Source: Phyto melanocephala (taxonomy: Eukaryota > Arthropoda > Insecta > Diptera > Rhinophoridae). From it: a DNA stretch of 64,000 nucleotides. The translations under genes and the position numbers were made by a program. Where the stretch lies: positions 125,077,395-125,141,394 of the forward strand of contig OW799234.1 of assembly GCA_941918925.1 (NCBI GenBank), written 5' to 3'. A model generated the notes under the pieces. The model worked only from the letters and a program-made list of their open reading frames with translations. It had not been told where the DNA came from and searched no databases. Below are positions 50,016 to 62,984 of this stretch, in pieces. Each line of letters starts with the position of its first letter. The stretch's first letter is position 1.

Positions 50016-50300
50016 TTGTCACCTCTAAAATGTTTAGTTGCGCAACATGATTGCAGGGAGTCACGGGCCCAACCTGGTGGTAAGACCAATGTCAGAATAT
50101 CGCACTCGGTGCTGGTACTGATTTCAATAAAACCACAGTATGCACTTCATGCAGTACACTTCGTCAAGCCTGACATGATAAAGGAAATATTTTCTTTTAC
50201 AAAAAATTCTAGTGAATTGGCAACTAAGATCATGCATTTAACCCCTTAGATTATTTTCTCTGAGATAACGTGAAGTCAATAGAGACAAAGACAAAACGAT
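50016..50300 (+). pseudogene. Possible mariner-like remnant
   Basis: The stretch near 50190-50270 (AATTCTAGTGAATTGGCAAC, AAGATCATGCATTTAACCCC, TTAGATTATTTTCTCTGAG) resembles the 5880-5950 remnant, and both resemble the mariner segment CDLTPLDFFLWGYVKS at nucleotide level. Ends are undefined and frames broken. Confidence 0.3.
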
Positions 50301-50394
50301 CCAAAAAAAAGTATTTATTATTTTTAAATAAATCAATTTCCAATTTACTAAAAAACTAGTGGACCCGCTAGTGACAGAAAATTGCTAGAGTTGG

Positions 50395-50805
50395 TCTTGG
50401 AAATTATTCCTTAGATTTACTAAAAATAGATTTGAAACTAACTGAGATATAAACACAAAAACACTACTGCTGCGCTATTTTTCCTCTATTTACGAACAAA
50501 CCTATTTTTTTCAGCTTCTGTAGTGTACCAAATTTGACCAGTAAAGTACAGTAATCTTTAAAAATTTAAAACCCAAGATGGCGTATTGAATAAAGTAGAG
50601 ATAAATGTGTCAAATATAGTAATAAAAGCTTTGACCCTTTTAATTCTCACAAAATTAATATCAAATAGAAGGGCTATGAATTGTGGAAAAGGTAATGTAC
50701 AATTCAAGATGGCCTTTGACACAACATGGCCGATAAGTTCTTTCATGTGGTCATGATGGTAAAGGGTATCATCGGATTCGACACTGCAGAATATAGCATT
50801 TTTAG
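50395..50805 (-). repeat. Dispersed repeat family C copy with decayed hairpin cap
   Basis: AACTGAGATATAAACACAAA, ACACTACTGCTGCGCTATTT and the AAGATGGCGT series match family C. The right edge AAAGGGTATCATCGGATTCG, ACACTGCAGAATATAGCATT is a mutated version of the cap seen in families A and B, here joined to the family C body. Confidence 0.6.
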
Positions 50806-53201
50806 TTTACAATAATCCGCTTCTAAAAACACTCTTAATATGAGAAATAATTTTTCAACCCAAATTTTCCATACAAATTTAATTTCAAATCGTACACATT
50901 TTCTAACTAAATATATACAAAAGTTTTTATTATAATTAAAATGGAGTAAAATTTATGTTAATGTCACATAGCTTTTCTCTCTCTCTCTTTCTTCCTTAAA
51001 CATTTTTCGTGCTTAAGTTAAAGCTGTTAGTAACGCCTGGTTAACTAAATACATACTCATAGTTCTCTGTCCTCTTCACTTGCTTTAATTGCAAAATGTG
51101 CTAAGACTCCTTGGCAACTATTTTCTTTCGAATACAAAAACAAATTTTTTTAAAGTTAAAGTGTCCCAATTGTACAAAACATCCAGTACTTGTTTTGAAA
51201 ATTTCTTCAAAATTTGTTTCTTCTGCTCGTATATTTTCTTGTTGTTGACATTGGTTTTTGTTGTTGATGTTGTTGGTGCTGCTGTTATTGTCATGTTGTC
51301 CATTTATTATTGTCGCTTTGGCCGTGCATAATTAAAAAAGTTTCATTACATTTTGTTGGTTTTCTTGGTTCGTTAAGGCCTGCTTTTAAAATAGGAAAAA
51401 ACAAAAAAAAAACATTTGTGTTCTTCTTCTTATTTTTCTCCTTATTGTTATTGTTGTTGTTATTTGTGTTCTTTAGTAGACTAAGTTTGTGAGTGAAATT
51501 GTAACAATTGTGAGAAAACAATAAAGATTTTCCTTAACAAATTCTTTCATTAAGTATTTTTTTCTTGCGTTTGTTTACTAAATTTCTACTCTGCTGGGCG
51601 TCTTGCCTTAGACGTCTGTTTGTCAGTTTTATTGTTAATGAGTGGGTGGTAATTTTACACAAAATGTGGTGTTTGCCTTAAGATCATGGTTCGTTTAATT
51701 TAATATTTGACTTTAAAATTGTTATTGTGAAAAAAGTTCGAAATTAAAATTAATTTTTGAGCTAAATTTTAGTGGCGGTGATGGTAGTGTGTTATACATT
51801 TAGAGCACAAAAATAGTTTAAGGCACTAAATGATTTTTTTGTACCTGAGGTGGGCTTTAGTTAAACTATTTATTTCTATTTATTTAATTATAATTAAAGC
51901 ACAGCTCCTCTTCAATTAAGGTTTTTAATAAAATTTTAATTTAAAAAATCTTTTTTTTCAAACTTAAATTTTTCCATTACAGTGTGGCATAAAAGAAGTT
52001 TATATACGCATTTGTATAACGAGCTACATGATCCACCAAAATAAGCAACATTCAAACATTATAAATGTATGTTGCAATCTAATGAAATGAAGCTTTAGCC
52101 ATAAATTTATACCTCTACTCCATAAACAATTCCAGAAATTGTTGTCCTTTGGGTTTTGTTGTTGTAGTTGTTTTTGATTTCAAATCATATCGTACTATAT
52201 ATTGAAGCCACAAATATAAAAGGGAAACTTTGAAAACACACGCTCAATTTCTAAGTGAAATTTTATTTTATATCTTTATTTGAAAATGAAAATTTTTGAA
52301 TTTTAAATTAATGCGAGTATGTGTGTGTGTGTGTGTATGTATTAGTGCTTGAAATTGCAAATTGAAAAGCATAGATTTGAAATGAATTTATAAGTGTAAA
52401 ATGTACATATATTTTCATGTATGTTTGAGGGTGTATGCTTGATTGTGTGTGTGTGTGTGGCTCCTTGTATTTTCATATTTCTATTGTATTTTGGTATCCA
52501 ACCATATGCCAATTACCGCGTTGTTTGCAAAATTCAACATTCAGGGAATTTATGTTGTACATTAAATTGCTGCGCGTTAGTTTACTGCCACTTCCTCTAC
52601 TATTCCCAAAGCGGCAGTTTTTTTTTGTTGCCTTCGGTCCTTACTTCAATATTTTGCAGTTTATTTGTGCATTTTTGATTGTATTCACATATGTATTTCC
52701 CAGAGTGTGAATGTATGAATGTGATTTTGTTTCGGGTTGTTTGAGGTTTAAATGAGAGGAGAGTTTGAAAATATTTTGTGGATATTATTTTGTATTGCTG
52801 GGTACAGTGAAATAAATTGTATATAAGAATCAATTTTTAAAGAAAATAATTTTAGAAAGAAAATTCAGTGACCCGTCATTCTTCTCTAGTATCCTTTATT
52901 TGTAAAACGCCGCCGAGGTAAAATACTTTTCAAATAAATAGATTATAAAATATCTTTTAAATAATGTTATATTAAACTGAAAAACAGGTTTATTAAAATA
53001 CCAAATATCATCTCTGTAGGTATAGTATCATAGATTTATAGTTGACGTTTGTATGTTATTGAAATTTTATTCTCAAAGTCATATAACTTATATCCTACAG
53101 AAATTAAAATCAGCAAAACTTATTTCAAATATACTGCTTCAGTTTTTTTATCTAAAATTTTAGTGTCTTTTAGTTTAGATAATACTTTAATTAAAAAAAA
53201 A
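50806..53201. other. Intronic sequence with GT and TTG microsatellites
   Basis: (GT)n at 52321-52336 and 52444-52459, a TTG/TTGTTA tract near 51440-51470, and CT-rich bases near 50974-50990. No coding or mobile element recognised. Confidence 0.4.
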
Positions 53202-54066
53202 ATAAGTAAGAGCACTATATTCGGCTGTGCCGAATCTTTTATACCCACCATCAATTTGATGTATTTTTTAAGTACAGAATTTATTATTTTGTTATTAACA
53301 GTAAACGCTATGGAATAATCTCTTTATACTAAAATATTTATCACTTTCTTTGCATAACTTCGACATGCTAGTAAAATATTTTCGTAATTTTAGTCTTTCA
53401 ATGAAAGTGGACGTTATAGTAGCCGTATCGAAGTTGTTTCTACTAATGAATACAACTTTGATATTTTAATATAGTCCTTTATTATTCCAAAATCTTTATT
53501 CAAAGAGAAATTATATGAATTTGAGATAAAGCGTAATATCGTAGTTGGACATTTATTTTCTATTAGTACAAAGCCTTTGACCAAAAAGCAGTGGTTGCAA
53601 AATTTCAGAATCATATATCTTATTTAAATTAATTGAAATATAAATTTCAATTAATTTTTTTTTTCTCAGGAAATATACATTCGAAATTTCACTACTCTAC
53701 GTCAATGCGTTTGGACACAATTACTTCTTATTCGTTGTTGGAAGGACACGGTTTTTTGACCTACTTTTGCATTACGAGCTATAACTCACTTCCTTATATT
53801 CCGATTTAGCCCATTTGCAATACAAAACAAACCTTGTCTATAAGACAGATTTTGGCAGAATTTGAGCCACCTAGCTCTTTCGGTGCGACCTCTATTGTGC
53901 TTTCAACAGACGCACAGACGGACGGACATAGCTAGATCGTCATCAAATCAAACCCTGATTCCGAATATATATACTTTATGGGGTCTAAAATGGATATTTC
54001 GATGTGTTACAAACGGAGTGACAAAATGAATATACCCCGATCATTTTTTTGGTGGCGGGTATAAAA
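53202..54066 (+). repeat. Hairpin-cap repeat, family B, shorter copy
   Basis: Begins AATAAGTAAGAGCACTATAT, hairpin ATTCGGC-TGT-GCCGAAT, TTTTATACCCACCATCAATT, and ends TTTTTTTGGTGGCGGGTATA. It is the same family as 45627-47746 in the opposite orientation, with one instead of three tandem units and no nested mariner. TTTTATACCCACC at the left end is inverted at the right end. Confidence 0.82.
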
Positions 54067-54067
54067 A

Positions 54068-54680
54068 CAAATAACAACACCATATTCCGCCATGCCGAAT
54101 CTGTTAATACCCTTTATAGTGACCACAACGTAGCTAAGCCTAGATTTCCGAATTAATGTTATACATAATTTTTTTTTTTTATCACCGAAGTTATCTTTGA
54201 TTTTGAATAGTTATTGTATTCCACTTGTCAAGCCCTTTTATTTGATTCCCATATTAATGGAGTTGAGAAAAAAACTATCCGCCATTTTGTTAAGGACGCT
54301 ATCTTGAATTTTAAATTTTTCAAAGTTTATTGTGTTCAGTTGGTCAAGTGCTTTCTTTTGATTTCGATATTGTGTGGAATGAAGGGGACAAAGCCATAAT
54401 CATTATATTATACCCATAAATTTGCTATTTTATTTTAGACGCCATCTTGGATTTTAACTTTTTTATGGTACAATTCATAAAAATTAAGAGAGTTTTATAA
54501 TAAGTTTATAAGTAAAATTTACATAGAAAATCAGTTTAAAAAACCCTTTATAAATCTGAAATAACTTTTATGAATAAGGCAGTTATAGTTTACTGTATTC
54601 TACAGGCCAAGTCGTTTTAGTTAATACCAATATGGAGGAGTATATTTTTAATTGCTAGATTCGACCCATATATAAATTTA
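54068..54680 (+). repeat. Dispersed repeat family C copy with decayed cap
   Basis: Begins ACCATATTCCGCCATGCCGA, ATCTGTTAATACCCTTTATA, a mutated cap, and continues with the family C body inverted with respect to the copies at 24960 and 50395 (CCACTTGTCAAGCCCTTTTA, TTCCCATATTAATGGAGTT). It adjoins the family B copy. The stretch near 54476-54590 (TTCATAAAAATTAAGAGAG ... TTTTATGAATAAGGCAG) resembles the palindromic MITE at 42270 weakly. Confidence 0.55.
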
Positions 54681-55129
54681 TTGTAAGCGATTTTGTAGTG
54701 GTGGACAGAATTCATTTTAAATTATTTAATAGTGTATTATATTTTGCTAGTTTTGCTCTTTCTTTTCTCCTCTCTGTTGACTTGAAACTGAAAAAAAATT
54801 GATTTTTGTTTGTAAATTTTTGGAATAAGACTGAAGCAGTTGTATTTTTGTTCATATTTGTCAGTTAGTTTCCAACCGATTTTTCTGATTTTCTTAGCAG
54901 TTATTTTCGAGAATTTGGCTTGTAATTTGGTGTTTCTGGCGTATCTAAAAATTATTTAAGAGTCTTATTACCTTTAAAACCAAAAAAAAATTTTTTCCAA
55001 TAATTTTTGCCTAAAAATTTAGCCGATTATTGACCGATTTGTCAACAAGTTTGATAGTAAAAATATTGAAAAAAAATAAGCAGTTGTATTGTGATAATAT
55101 CTCAGAAAGTTAAGAGGCGATTGTGCTAG

Positions 55130-55380
55130 AATTTAACATCGATTTATTATCGGATAATTGCAAAATATTCATACATACCCCTGTATATAGTCTATGCTTT
55201 ATGCGAGGCCTCTTAAAGTTGATTTCAACAAACACACGGAGAGACGGGTGGATGAAGATTGCTTACTTTATTTCCCTACTCTACAGCTTTCAAAAAATAT
55301 ATAATTTATGACTTCGGAAAAAATATTTTAGGGATAACAAACGGAATAGCAAAGCTATATCCTTGGCACCACAGGTTAAA
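55130..55380 (-). repeat. Decayed family A repeat
   Basis: Carries GTTGATTTCAACAAACACAC, TTCCCTACTCTACAGCTTTC, AAAAAATATATAATTTATGA and ACAAACGGAATAGCAAAGCT, corresponding in order to family A landmarks. No cap is visible. Confidence 0.5.
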
Positions 55381-56209
<829 letters not shown>

Positions 56210-57049
56210 TAATACAGACGCAAATAAAAGAAAACACAAACATATTAAATCACATTAATTCCCTCGGTAACGACGGCATGATACAGGTAACATACTTATT
56301 TACTTTAAAAGTAAGTCTCTGCATTTTATATTTGGCTTGATTTAAATTCAGCTGCCAGTTGTTACACAGCTACATCCATCATCGTCATCATCATCAGTTT
56401 ACATTATTATGATGAGATGATGCTGTTGTTTTTTTCTTTATTCCTTATTATCATTTGGAGTTTCGGTTGTTGTTGTTGTTGTTGTTAGCATTATAGCATT
56501 TTATGATTGCCATGATTGAGATTTTACATGCCAATCAATTTCAATCAAAAGCCGATGACGTATCATGACAGGATTTACAGAATTTTCATGTTTGTTGAGT
56601 ATTTATTTTTCCTTTTTTTTGGTTTACAAAAAAACAGTTTTTCTTTACTGCGGCTTTTGGTTTCATTAACATGTTTTTTTTTACTTAATTTTGTATTTTT
56701 TATAATGGAGCTAAAAATATATTTAACTCTTTCTTAGATTTACACTTTTCACACTCAATTAAATAGAATAAAATTTTAAAATTTTAGGTAAACTTTGTTT
56801 CTTATTTCGAAGAGAAAACTATTAATAAAAATTAGCAAAAATGTTCAAATTAATAACTAGCAGTGTTATGCATAATAACAAACTGTGTGCTAACTAACGC
56901 GCTGCTGTATTTTCCTTATAGTCGTTTACGCTTAAAAAAGTTAGCAGCTTGTTAGTTAGCTTTACTTTAGTAAAACTTTTAATGACATCAATCACAAACT
57001 TTTAAAAACTTGGTATAATGGAGTTTACGTAAAACTTCTTAAAGAGAAT

Positions 57050-58200
57050 TTATTTTTATTTGACGCACAGAAGACAAAACGTTCGTTTAAAAAATATTAC
57101 TTCTAAGCCAATTGCTGTTGTTTTTTTTAATGCACCGCAGGGGAGTCATCTTGGTCCTTTGCTGTTTTCCCTTTTTTTTTAAGGATTTACCAAATACTAT
57201 TACACTCTTGGATTACCTAATGTACGCTGGCTATTTGTAAATGTATGCCTTTGTTGTGATAATCACGTTAATCAAATTTTTCTTAAAACTGACTTAGATG
57301 CTTTTGGTTTTCGGTGTAATCATAACCTAATGGAGCTGAGTGCTGAAAAGTAAACATGAGTTTCCTTCAAAGAGGCCATATAAGCGTGCATTATGTTACA
57401 AACGGTAATACTACAGACATAATGAAAACCATTTATTTAAAATTTATTAGGTCCTAAAGAAAATTTTGTTCAACATATCTATGTTAATGTTAACCAAGCA
57501 TGTGTAGTACTTATGGGTCGATTATGGATAGCAACTGAACCTCAGTTACGTTGCCAGTTGCCAAAAAAGGCATTACAGATTGCAACTGGCAACTACCAGC
57601 TGTCAATTTTATATGAAAATTTAGCCACCGAGAAATTGTAGTTGCCAGCTGGTAACGCAACTGAAGTTCGGTTGCTATCCATAATCGACCGATTAGATTT
57701 TGAAAACGCAGGAAGAAGAATACTACTGATCCATATATAAGAAACCAATTGTATACCATTCTGATCAGTCCTATTCTAGAGTATGGTTCAATAATTTGGG
57801 ATCCAACGTACAGTGTTTACAACAATGGCATTGAACCTGTGCAAAACCAGTTCCTGCTATTTTGTCTTCGAGGCCTACGGTGCAGTCGGTTAAACCTGGC
57901 GCCTTATTCTAGTAGACTTACTATTATAAAGTTGCCAACGCTAAAAAGTAGAAAAACAATACAAAATGCCACGTTTGTTTTCAATTGAATAAAAGAAAAT
58001 GTATGCTCTGATTTCTAAATTTACAATATCTGTTTTAATTTATCATATCTTTCGACATGTTATTTTTATTCACTACTTGCCTAAGCTTTCAGAACAAATT
58101 TTGCTAACTATGATCCGTTTTCAAGAATTTTTACTGGTTTTAATAGACTTTATCAATATGTTGGTAATCCCATATCAAAGCACTCAAGGTGTGTATCTTA
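57050..58200 (+). pseudogene. Decayed Jockey/CR1-like LINE remnant, interrupted by a foldback element
   Basis: In broken frames the + strand gives PQGSHLGPLLF (RT motif, about 57138-57170), a degraded LMYADD-like site near 57220, and a stretch to GPKENFVQHIYVNVNQA (about 57450-57500). After the foldback element it continues with LISPILEYGSIIWDPTYSVY, VQNQFLLFCLRGLRC and LPTLKSRKTIQNATFVFN (57755-57985), the C-terminal pattern of Jockey/CR1-type LINEs. The end near 58105-58190 (DPFSRIFTGFNRLYQYV) also fits. Many stops and indels; inactive. Confidence 0.8.
57516..57690. mobile_element. Foldback-type MITE, ~175 bp, nested in the LINE remnant
   Basis: Left GGTCGATTATGGATAGCAAC (57516) is mirrored at the right by GTTGCTATCCATAATCGACC (to 57690), and the inverted arms extend about 50 bp on each side with few mismatches (GCCAGTTGCC / GGCAACTACC). 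The LINE reading resumes just after it, so it inserted into the LINE. No coding. Confidence 0.85.
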
Positions 58201-60680
58201 CCTCCTACGAGTTTTGATATGAGTCAAATTCGGATTTCAACCCGCTTTGAAATTTTCAACAAATTTTTTTCCCATCAAAGATCATCTGTTGATTAAGCAA
58301 TTTTACCCTTCTTTTGGCAGGAATATCTTGTATTATTACTGTATACGTTCTGTGCTTTACACATGTTGTTTTTAAATCTTTAAAAAGTTTTTTTTGCCTC
58401 CCGACTTATAGGCCATGGAAAATGTCCCTTGACTTACTTGTATAGAAAGTGGCAATTAAGTAAGTACAACTTCGTACATTTTTATGACTTTTTCCGATAT
58501 TCAAGACCTCATATTTTCGGATTCTAACCTCACACTTCAAAGTTTTTTTTTATTATATGATGATTTTACGAAAACACTGTACATCATGTTGTTATTATAT
58601 GGTATTACCCATACATATATAAATGAAAACATTCTGCGAAATTCCTTATTAAAAAAATTTTTCTTGTCTTATTTCTATAATTGAATACCACACAATTATC
58701 TTTGTTCTATTTATTCAAATTTAAGAAATAAAATTTATATAGAGATGAGTCATGGCGAATATATCATTCTCCACTTTCTAAAGTATTAGCCTTAAATACA
58801 AGAATATAATCAAATTGTTTTTATTTAAGAATTAGAAAAAAGGGAAACAGGTGCCACCGATTTACAAAAAAATTTGAATAATATTTGGTAACACATGGTA
58901 TTTAGCCACATCTATCAACACAGTAAATGATTTATATAACCTACATTTAAATGTTTATTCATTTAATGTAAATTATGCCACCCTTAAAACACAAAAACTA
59001 CTTTAACCTACAATTCCTTTAAAATACTTCAACTTAAACTTTTACTTTTTAACACTTTTAGCAGCGACTGAGTTGCTTGAAATTTTATTTTATTATTAAA
59101 TTCACGCCTTATTATACGAAATTAAATTTGGTAATTCTAATGACAAAGACATTTGGTGACTTAAATAAAATATGAAGTCAAAATATGCGCTTCTAAGCAC
59201 CCCTTTAATAGACAGTGCTATGCCTGCTTGTTTTATATAGAGCACTGAACATCCTTCGTCTACATACTTACTGCTAAACAAGTTGATGTTATTTTTGGTA
59301 GACACATTGAATCCATTAAATAACATGTGATGCCTCATACTTGTACTCTGTAGCAAATATCAGTGAACACAGTAGCATTTCGTAGTAGTAGTAGTATTTA
59401 AGAACAGCAGTCGTCATACCAAAGCGATAACAAGTAACACCAACGCCAATAATCATAAGAAGAACAGCCACCCTGTTTAACCTTGTTGTTAGTTTTCTGT
59501 ATTTTTCATAAAAACAAAAATTTATGTAAATTTTGGCTGATGTTCACAAGCTTGTCTCATTTTTACGCCATACACTTAAACATTTGGTAGGGATATTTAT
59601 CCTTGTGTATAACAAATACAAGTCTTTAACTCATTGTTGTCGTCGTCATTATCAGCACAAACCGTTGTTGTTATTGTTTACGTTGTCCTTGCCGCGTTTG
59701 TATTTTAACACGCGCGCCTTTTCGTTTGTCTCAACAGCCAGTCTGTCAAGCAAAATAACCAACCAACGAACCAACCCTTCAATATTAATTTCTTTTGGCA
59801 AAATGAAACGTTTATATTATTGTTGTTGTAATTTCAATCCAATTTTAAATAATTCTCAAGTCATTATCTTTAAAGTTTGTTCTTCAGTTGTTGTTTTTGT
59901 TTCAACATTTAGTGAAGCTTTTATTTGGTTGCCTCTCCCACATATTCACACACATACGAGTACATATGTTTTCTTTTGTTGCTTTTGTTTTTGCAGTTTA
60001 AAGGATTAAATATTTTAATGGATTTTAAACTTTTCAAAATATGTTTGTAATATAAGAAAAAAAAACTTAAAATGCTTAGGAAATTTTCTCAGAAGCTCTT
60101 GTTGTTTTAACGCTTTATTGTTATTATAATTGTGAGCTTTATAGTAAATGTGTACTGAGAGAAAAGTTTTGTAATCAATGCGTAGTCACAAAAATTTGTT
60201 TTAAAAAAGATTTTTGATTTTTTTCAGTTGTATTCTGTTTAATGCTTTTTTATATTATTTTTTAAAAGTATTTATTTTAATTTTATTAAATCAATTGATC
60301 AAGTTCTGTTTATTTTTTGAATGATCATTAGACCACACTAGCAACTAAGGGTCTATAAATCGGGTGTCAAATGATTGGGCAACCGACCTTGTGTTAATTA
60401 GTTTAATAATATTAAAACAGCTAATACGCGGAATGTTCTTTACTTCGGACGTGTCAAATTTGTGACTCATATGTAAATCTGCATTTCTGTCAAAATTGTT
60501 ATTAACAGTCAACCGCCACTGACTGTTTTCCAGTGCCACGGATTACTGCCAAGATCTGATGCCAAGTGGCTTTTCATGGGTATTGAGTTGAAGGTTGTTC
60601 ATATGTATTTAACTAGTGTTTATACCACAACATCTGTAAAAACTTACCCATATTTTTGAAAAAGTGAAAAAAGTTTTAAA
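58201..60680. other. Intronic sequence, no feature recognised
   Basis: AT-rich; a less AT-rich stretch near 59520-59760 has open frames but no recognised protein motif. A 158-codon frame at 59533-60009 lacks family features and is probably chance. Confidence 0.35.
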
Positions 60681-60681
60681 T

Positions 60682-60940
60682 TTAACCCTTCACACAAAAG
60701 TGAAAAAGGTTATACATACGTATGTATATAGGTTTGACATTCCGTGTCAAATTTCTACAATTTTTATTTCCGGTCCCGTAAAATATATATTTTCTGAAAG
60801 CTCATGAATAGGGGAGTCTATTCAGCATTGTCAGTCAGTCTGTCCGCCTGTTTGTTTGTATGTTGAAATCAACTTTTTGAAGCCCCGCGACAACGCCTGG
60901 ACCAACGTGTGGTATTAAAATATACAAAACATCCTCAAAA
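60682..60940 (-). repeat. Hairpin-cap repeat family A, right-end fragment
   Basis: Starts TTAACCCTTCACACAAAAGT and carries TATATAGGTTTGACATTCCG, GAATAGGGGAGTCTATTCAG, CAGTCTGTCCGCCTG and GTTGAAATCAACTTTTTGAA, the right half of family A in reverse. The cap half is absent. Confidence 0.7.
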
Positions 60941-61025
60941 ACTAAACAACTAAAAAAATAAAATTTAAATTTTATGGAGCATATCCTGAAAAATTTAATA
61001 AAATTTATTTTTTCACTTCATTTAG

Positions 61026-62401
61026 TCCTTTGCATAGGTTAGGTTAGGTTAGGTTGAAAAGGAGGGGTATAAAAGCCCAAACCCATGACAGGTATACACG
61101 TATGCCCAGTTGGCATGTTGTGCGCTCCATGTGGAAAACGGAATTCCCAAACAAAAAAAAAAAAAAAACCATAAACATAATTTCCCATAAATAACGGACT
61201 AGTCCAAGAAACCAGTCCCCTCAATGTAACGCCATATGGATCTCCAGTTCGAGTTCCCCAGGTATTCCAAGTTCGGCATAGTATCCACTGTAAAATTTTC
61301 GCGCCTAATATGCCCAAACGCAGGACAATGACAGAGGTAGTGTACCAGAGTCTCATCCTCTTCCTCGCAAGCTCTACATGTCGTCTCCTCAGATAATCTC
61401 ATGCGAGCTAGATGAGTTCTCAACTCCGTATGACCTGTAATTACACCGGTTAATTTCCTAAGTGTAGGTCTACTTAGTCTCAGAATCTCCTTTGACTTCC
61501 CAAGATTTGGGTCACCCCAGAGTGTTCTTGTCACCTTACCGACAACAGTGCTTTGCCATTTTCTGACATGTTCTTCCATTGCCCAACGTTTAAGTTCATC
61601 CTTGAATCGTTTAAGGGGTTTGGCGTTCTCCAAAGTTATAGTACTCAGAAGAGCTCCCATTTTGGATAATTTGTCGGCTTTCTCGTTTCCGATCAGCCCG
61701 TGATGGCTTGGTATCCATATTATCTCCAGATGTTCACAATTTGCATATGAGTTTATCTCACTCTTGCATTGCAAAACGTTCCGGGATTCAACTTTCTCCT
61801 TTCTCAATGTCTTAATCACTGATTGGCTATCCGTAAAGATACGAATCGGAGTTTCGCTATTCGTTTCCTTTATCCATTTTATTCCTTCCGTAATCGCCAT
61901 GATCTCAGCCTGAAAAATAGTGTTGTGATCTGGTAGACGGAAGTATTTGCTTCTATTTCGGTTTATGTCGTACAAGCCCATTCCAGTTTGGTCACCAATC
62001 TTTGAACCGTCTGTGTAAAGATCGATTCCGTGGGTGTTTCCCATCCTGATTATCTCATCCCATTCTCCCTCTTCCGGTATAATGATGATGCAGTTAATAT
62101 TCTCATATCTCATCGGGATTTTATCACATGTTATTTCCGTAATATTTCCCGTCGGTAAGATATCCGTTATTCTTTGGTATCTGGTCTTATGTTCTCTTAA
62201 AAGCCACTCACCTATTGCCATTAATCTTGTGGCAGCTAAGGCCGCTTCATATTTTACCTGTATCTCAATAGGCCAAATGGATAGTATATTTTCAATGGCC
62301 ATTGTCGATGTGGTCCTCATGGCGCCGCAAATACTAATGCAGTACTGTCTCTGAATCTTTTGAAGAGGTTTTATATTCACCCTCTTCTCTTCCTTTGCAT
62401 A
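61026..62401 (-). mobile_element. 5'-truncated LINE with RNase H, TAGGTT-type tail and 11-bp target duplication
   Basis: The body (61037-62390) is flanked by perfect 11-bp copies of TCCTTTGCATA at 61026-61036 and 62391-62401. On the reverse strand it begins inside the coding region (frame open to the truncation point) and ends with AACCTAACCTAACCTAACCTA. The 5' truncation and target duplication are hallmarks of target-primed reverse transcription, and the frame being intact marks it as a young copy. An older copy of the family lies at 29101-31480. Confidence 0.92.
61199..62390 (-). CDS. LINE ORF2 C-terminal part: RNase H and zinc-knuckle region (partial)
   Basis: The frame is open from the truncation point at 62390, with the first Met at 62380, to the stop at 61199-61201 (393 residues from that Met). 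The start, LQKIQRQYCISICGAMRTTS, follows the RT thumb in full-length relatives. An RNase H domain follows: DLYTDGSK (first Asp), FQAEIMAI (Glu), IRIFTDSQSV (second Asp), IIWIPSHHGLIGNEKADKLS (His and last Asp), so all catalytic residues are present. The C-terminal part has TLRKLTGVITGHTELRTHLA and CRACEEEDETLVHYLCHCP, the C-x2-C...H-x4-C knuckle of this LINE group (I/LOA/R1-type). No start codon or RT belongs to this copy, so expression is not expected. Confidence 0.9.
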
Positions 62402-62647
62402 AAGATATTATCGGAAAAGCCTACCGACTTCTCAAATATGACAACATCAAAATCTTAAGCTTTAAAATCTTTATTTCTGTATTCATTAGAACTTTAAATT
62501 TGAAAATCCAAAACAAAATTCAGAAAACTTATAGTTAGCGTTGTCCTTAAGCACTTCTCTAATGACAAAAAAATTTTGCGACAAGGAGTGCAGACAAATA
62601 TCCCTTAATAAAATCTAGTGGTACACCACACATCACACTTCATTGTA
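62402..62647. other. Short intronic stretch
   Basis: No feature recognised. Confidence 0.35.
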
Positions 62648-62984
62648 CAGTCGTGTCTGGATATAGTGAACTAATTTTTGCAAGGCTTGTTCATAGTATC
62701 CAGGTTGTTCTCTATATCAAGGTTGAATTTTTTGTTCAAAAACTCGTTTAATTTACTAAAAATATATACATGCAAATGCAATAGCTGATTAGAAACAATT
62801 TGTACAAAAAAGGAAATATACATATGTACATATGTATTTAAGTTTAATAAAAGAATTGTTGTTTTCAAAATTTTTTTCACTATTAGAGTTTTTCACTATT
62901 TAGAGTACTGCATGCAAAAATTTTGGTGTTCACTATATGGAGGTGTTCACTATATAGGGTGTTCACTATATCCAGACACGACTG
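62648..62984. mobile_element. pogo/Tigger-like MITE, 337 bp
   Basis: Perfect inverted termini of about 24 bp starting CAGTCGTGTCTGGATATA, with TA on both edges (62646-62647 and 62985-62986). CAG-starting termini and TA target duplication fit the pogo/Tigger branch of Tc1/mariner. Near the right end the GTTCACTATAT(A/G)G motif is repeated three times. The interior is non-coding. The perfect termini suggest a relatively young copy. Confidence 0.85.

Noticed and set aside
59533..60009. 158-codon open frame on the + strand
   Set aside because: Composition is that of AT-rich intron with TTG/TGT repeats; no motif and no splice context, so it is probably chance.
61035..61055. TAGGTT repeats as possible telomeric sequence
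   Set aside because: Only about four units, placed exactly at the 3' end of a LINE and next to its target duplication; flies lack TTAGG telomeres.
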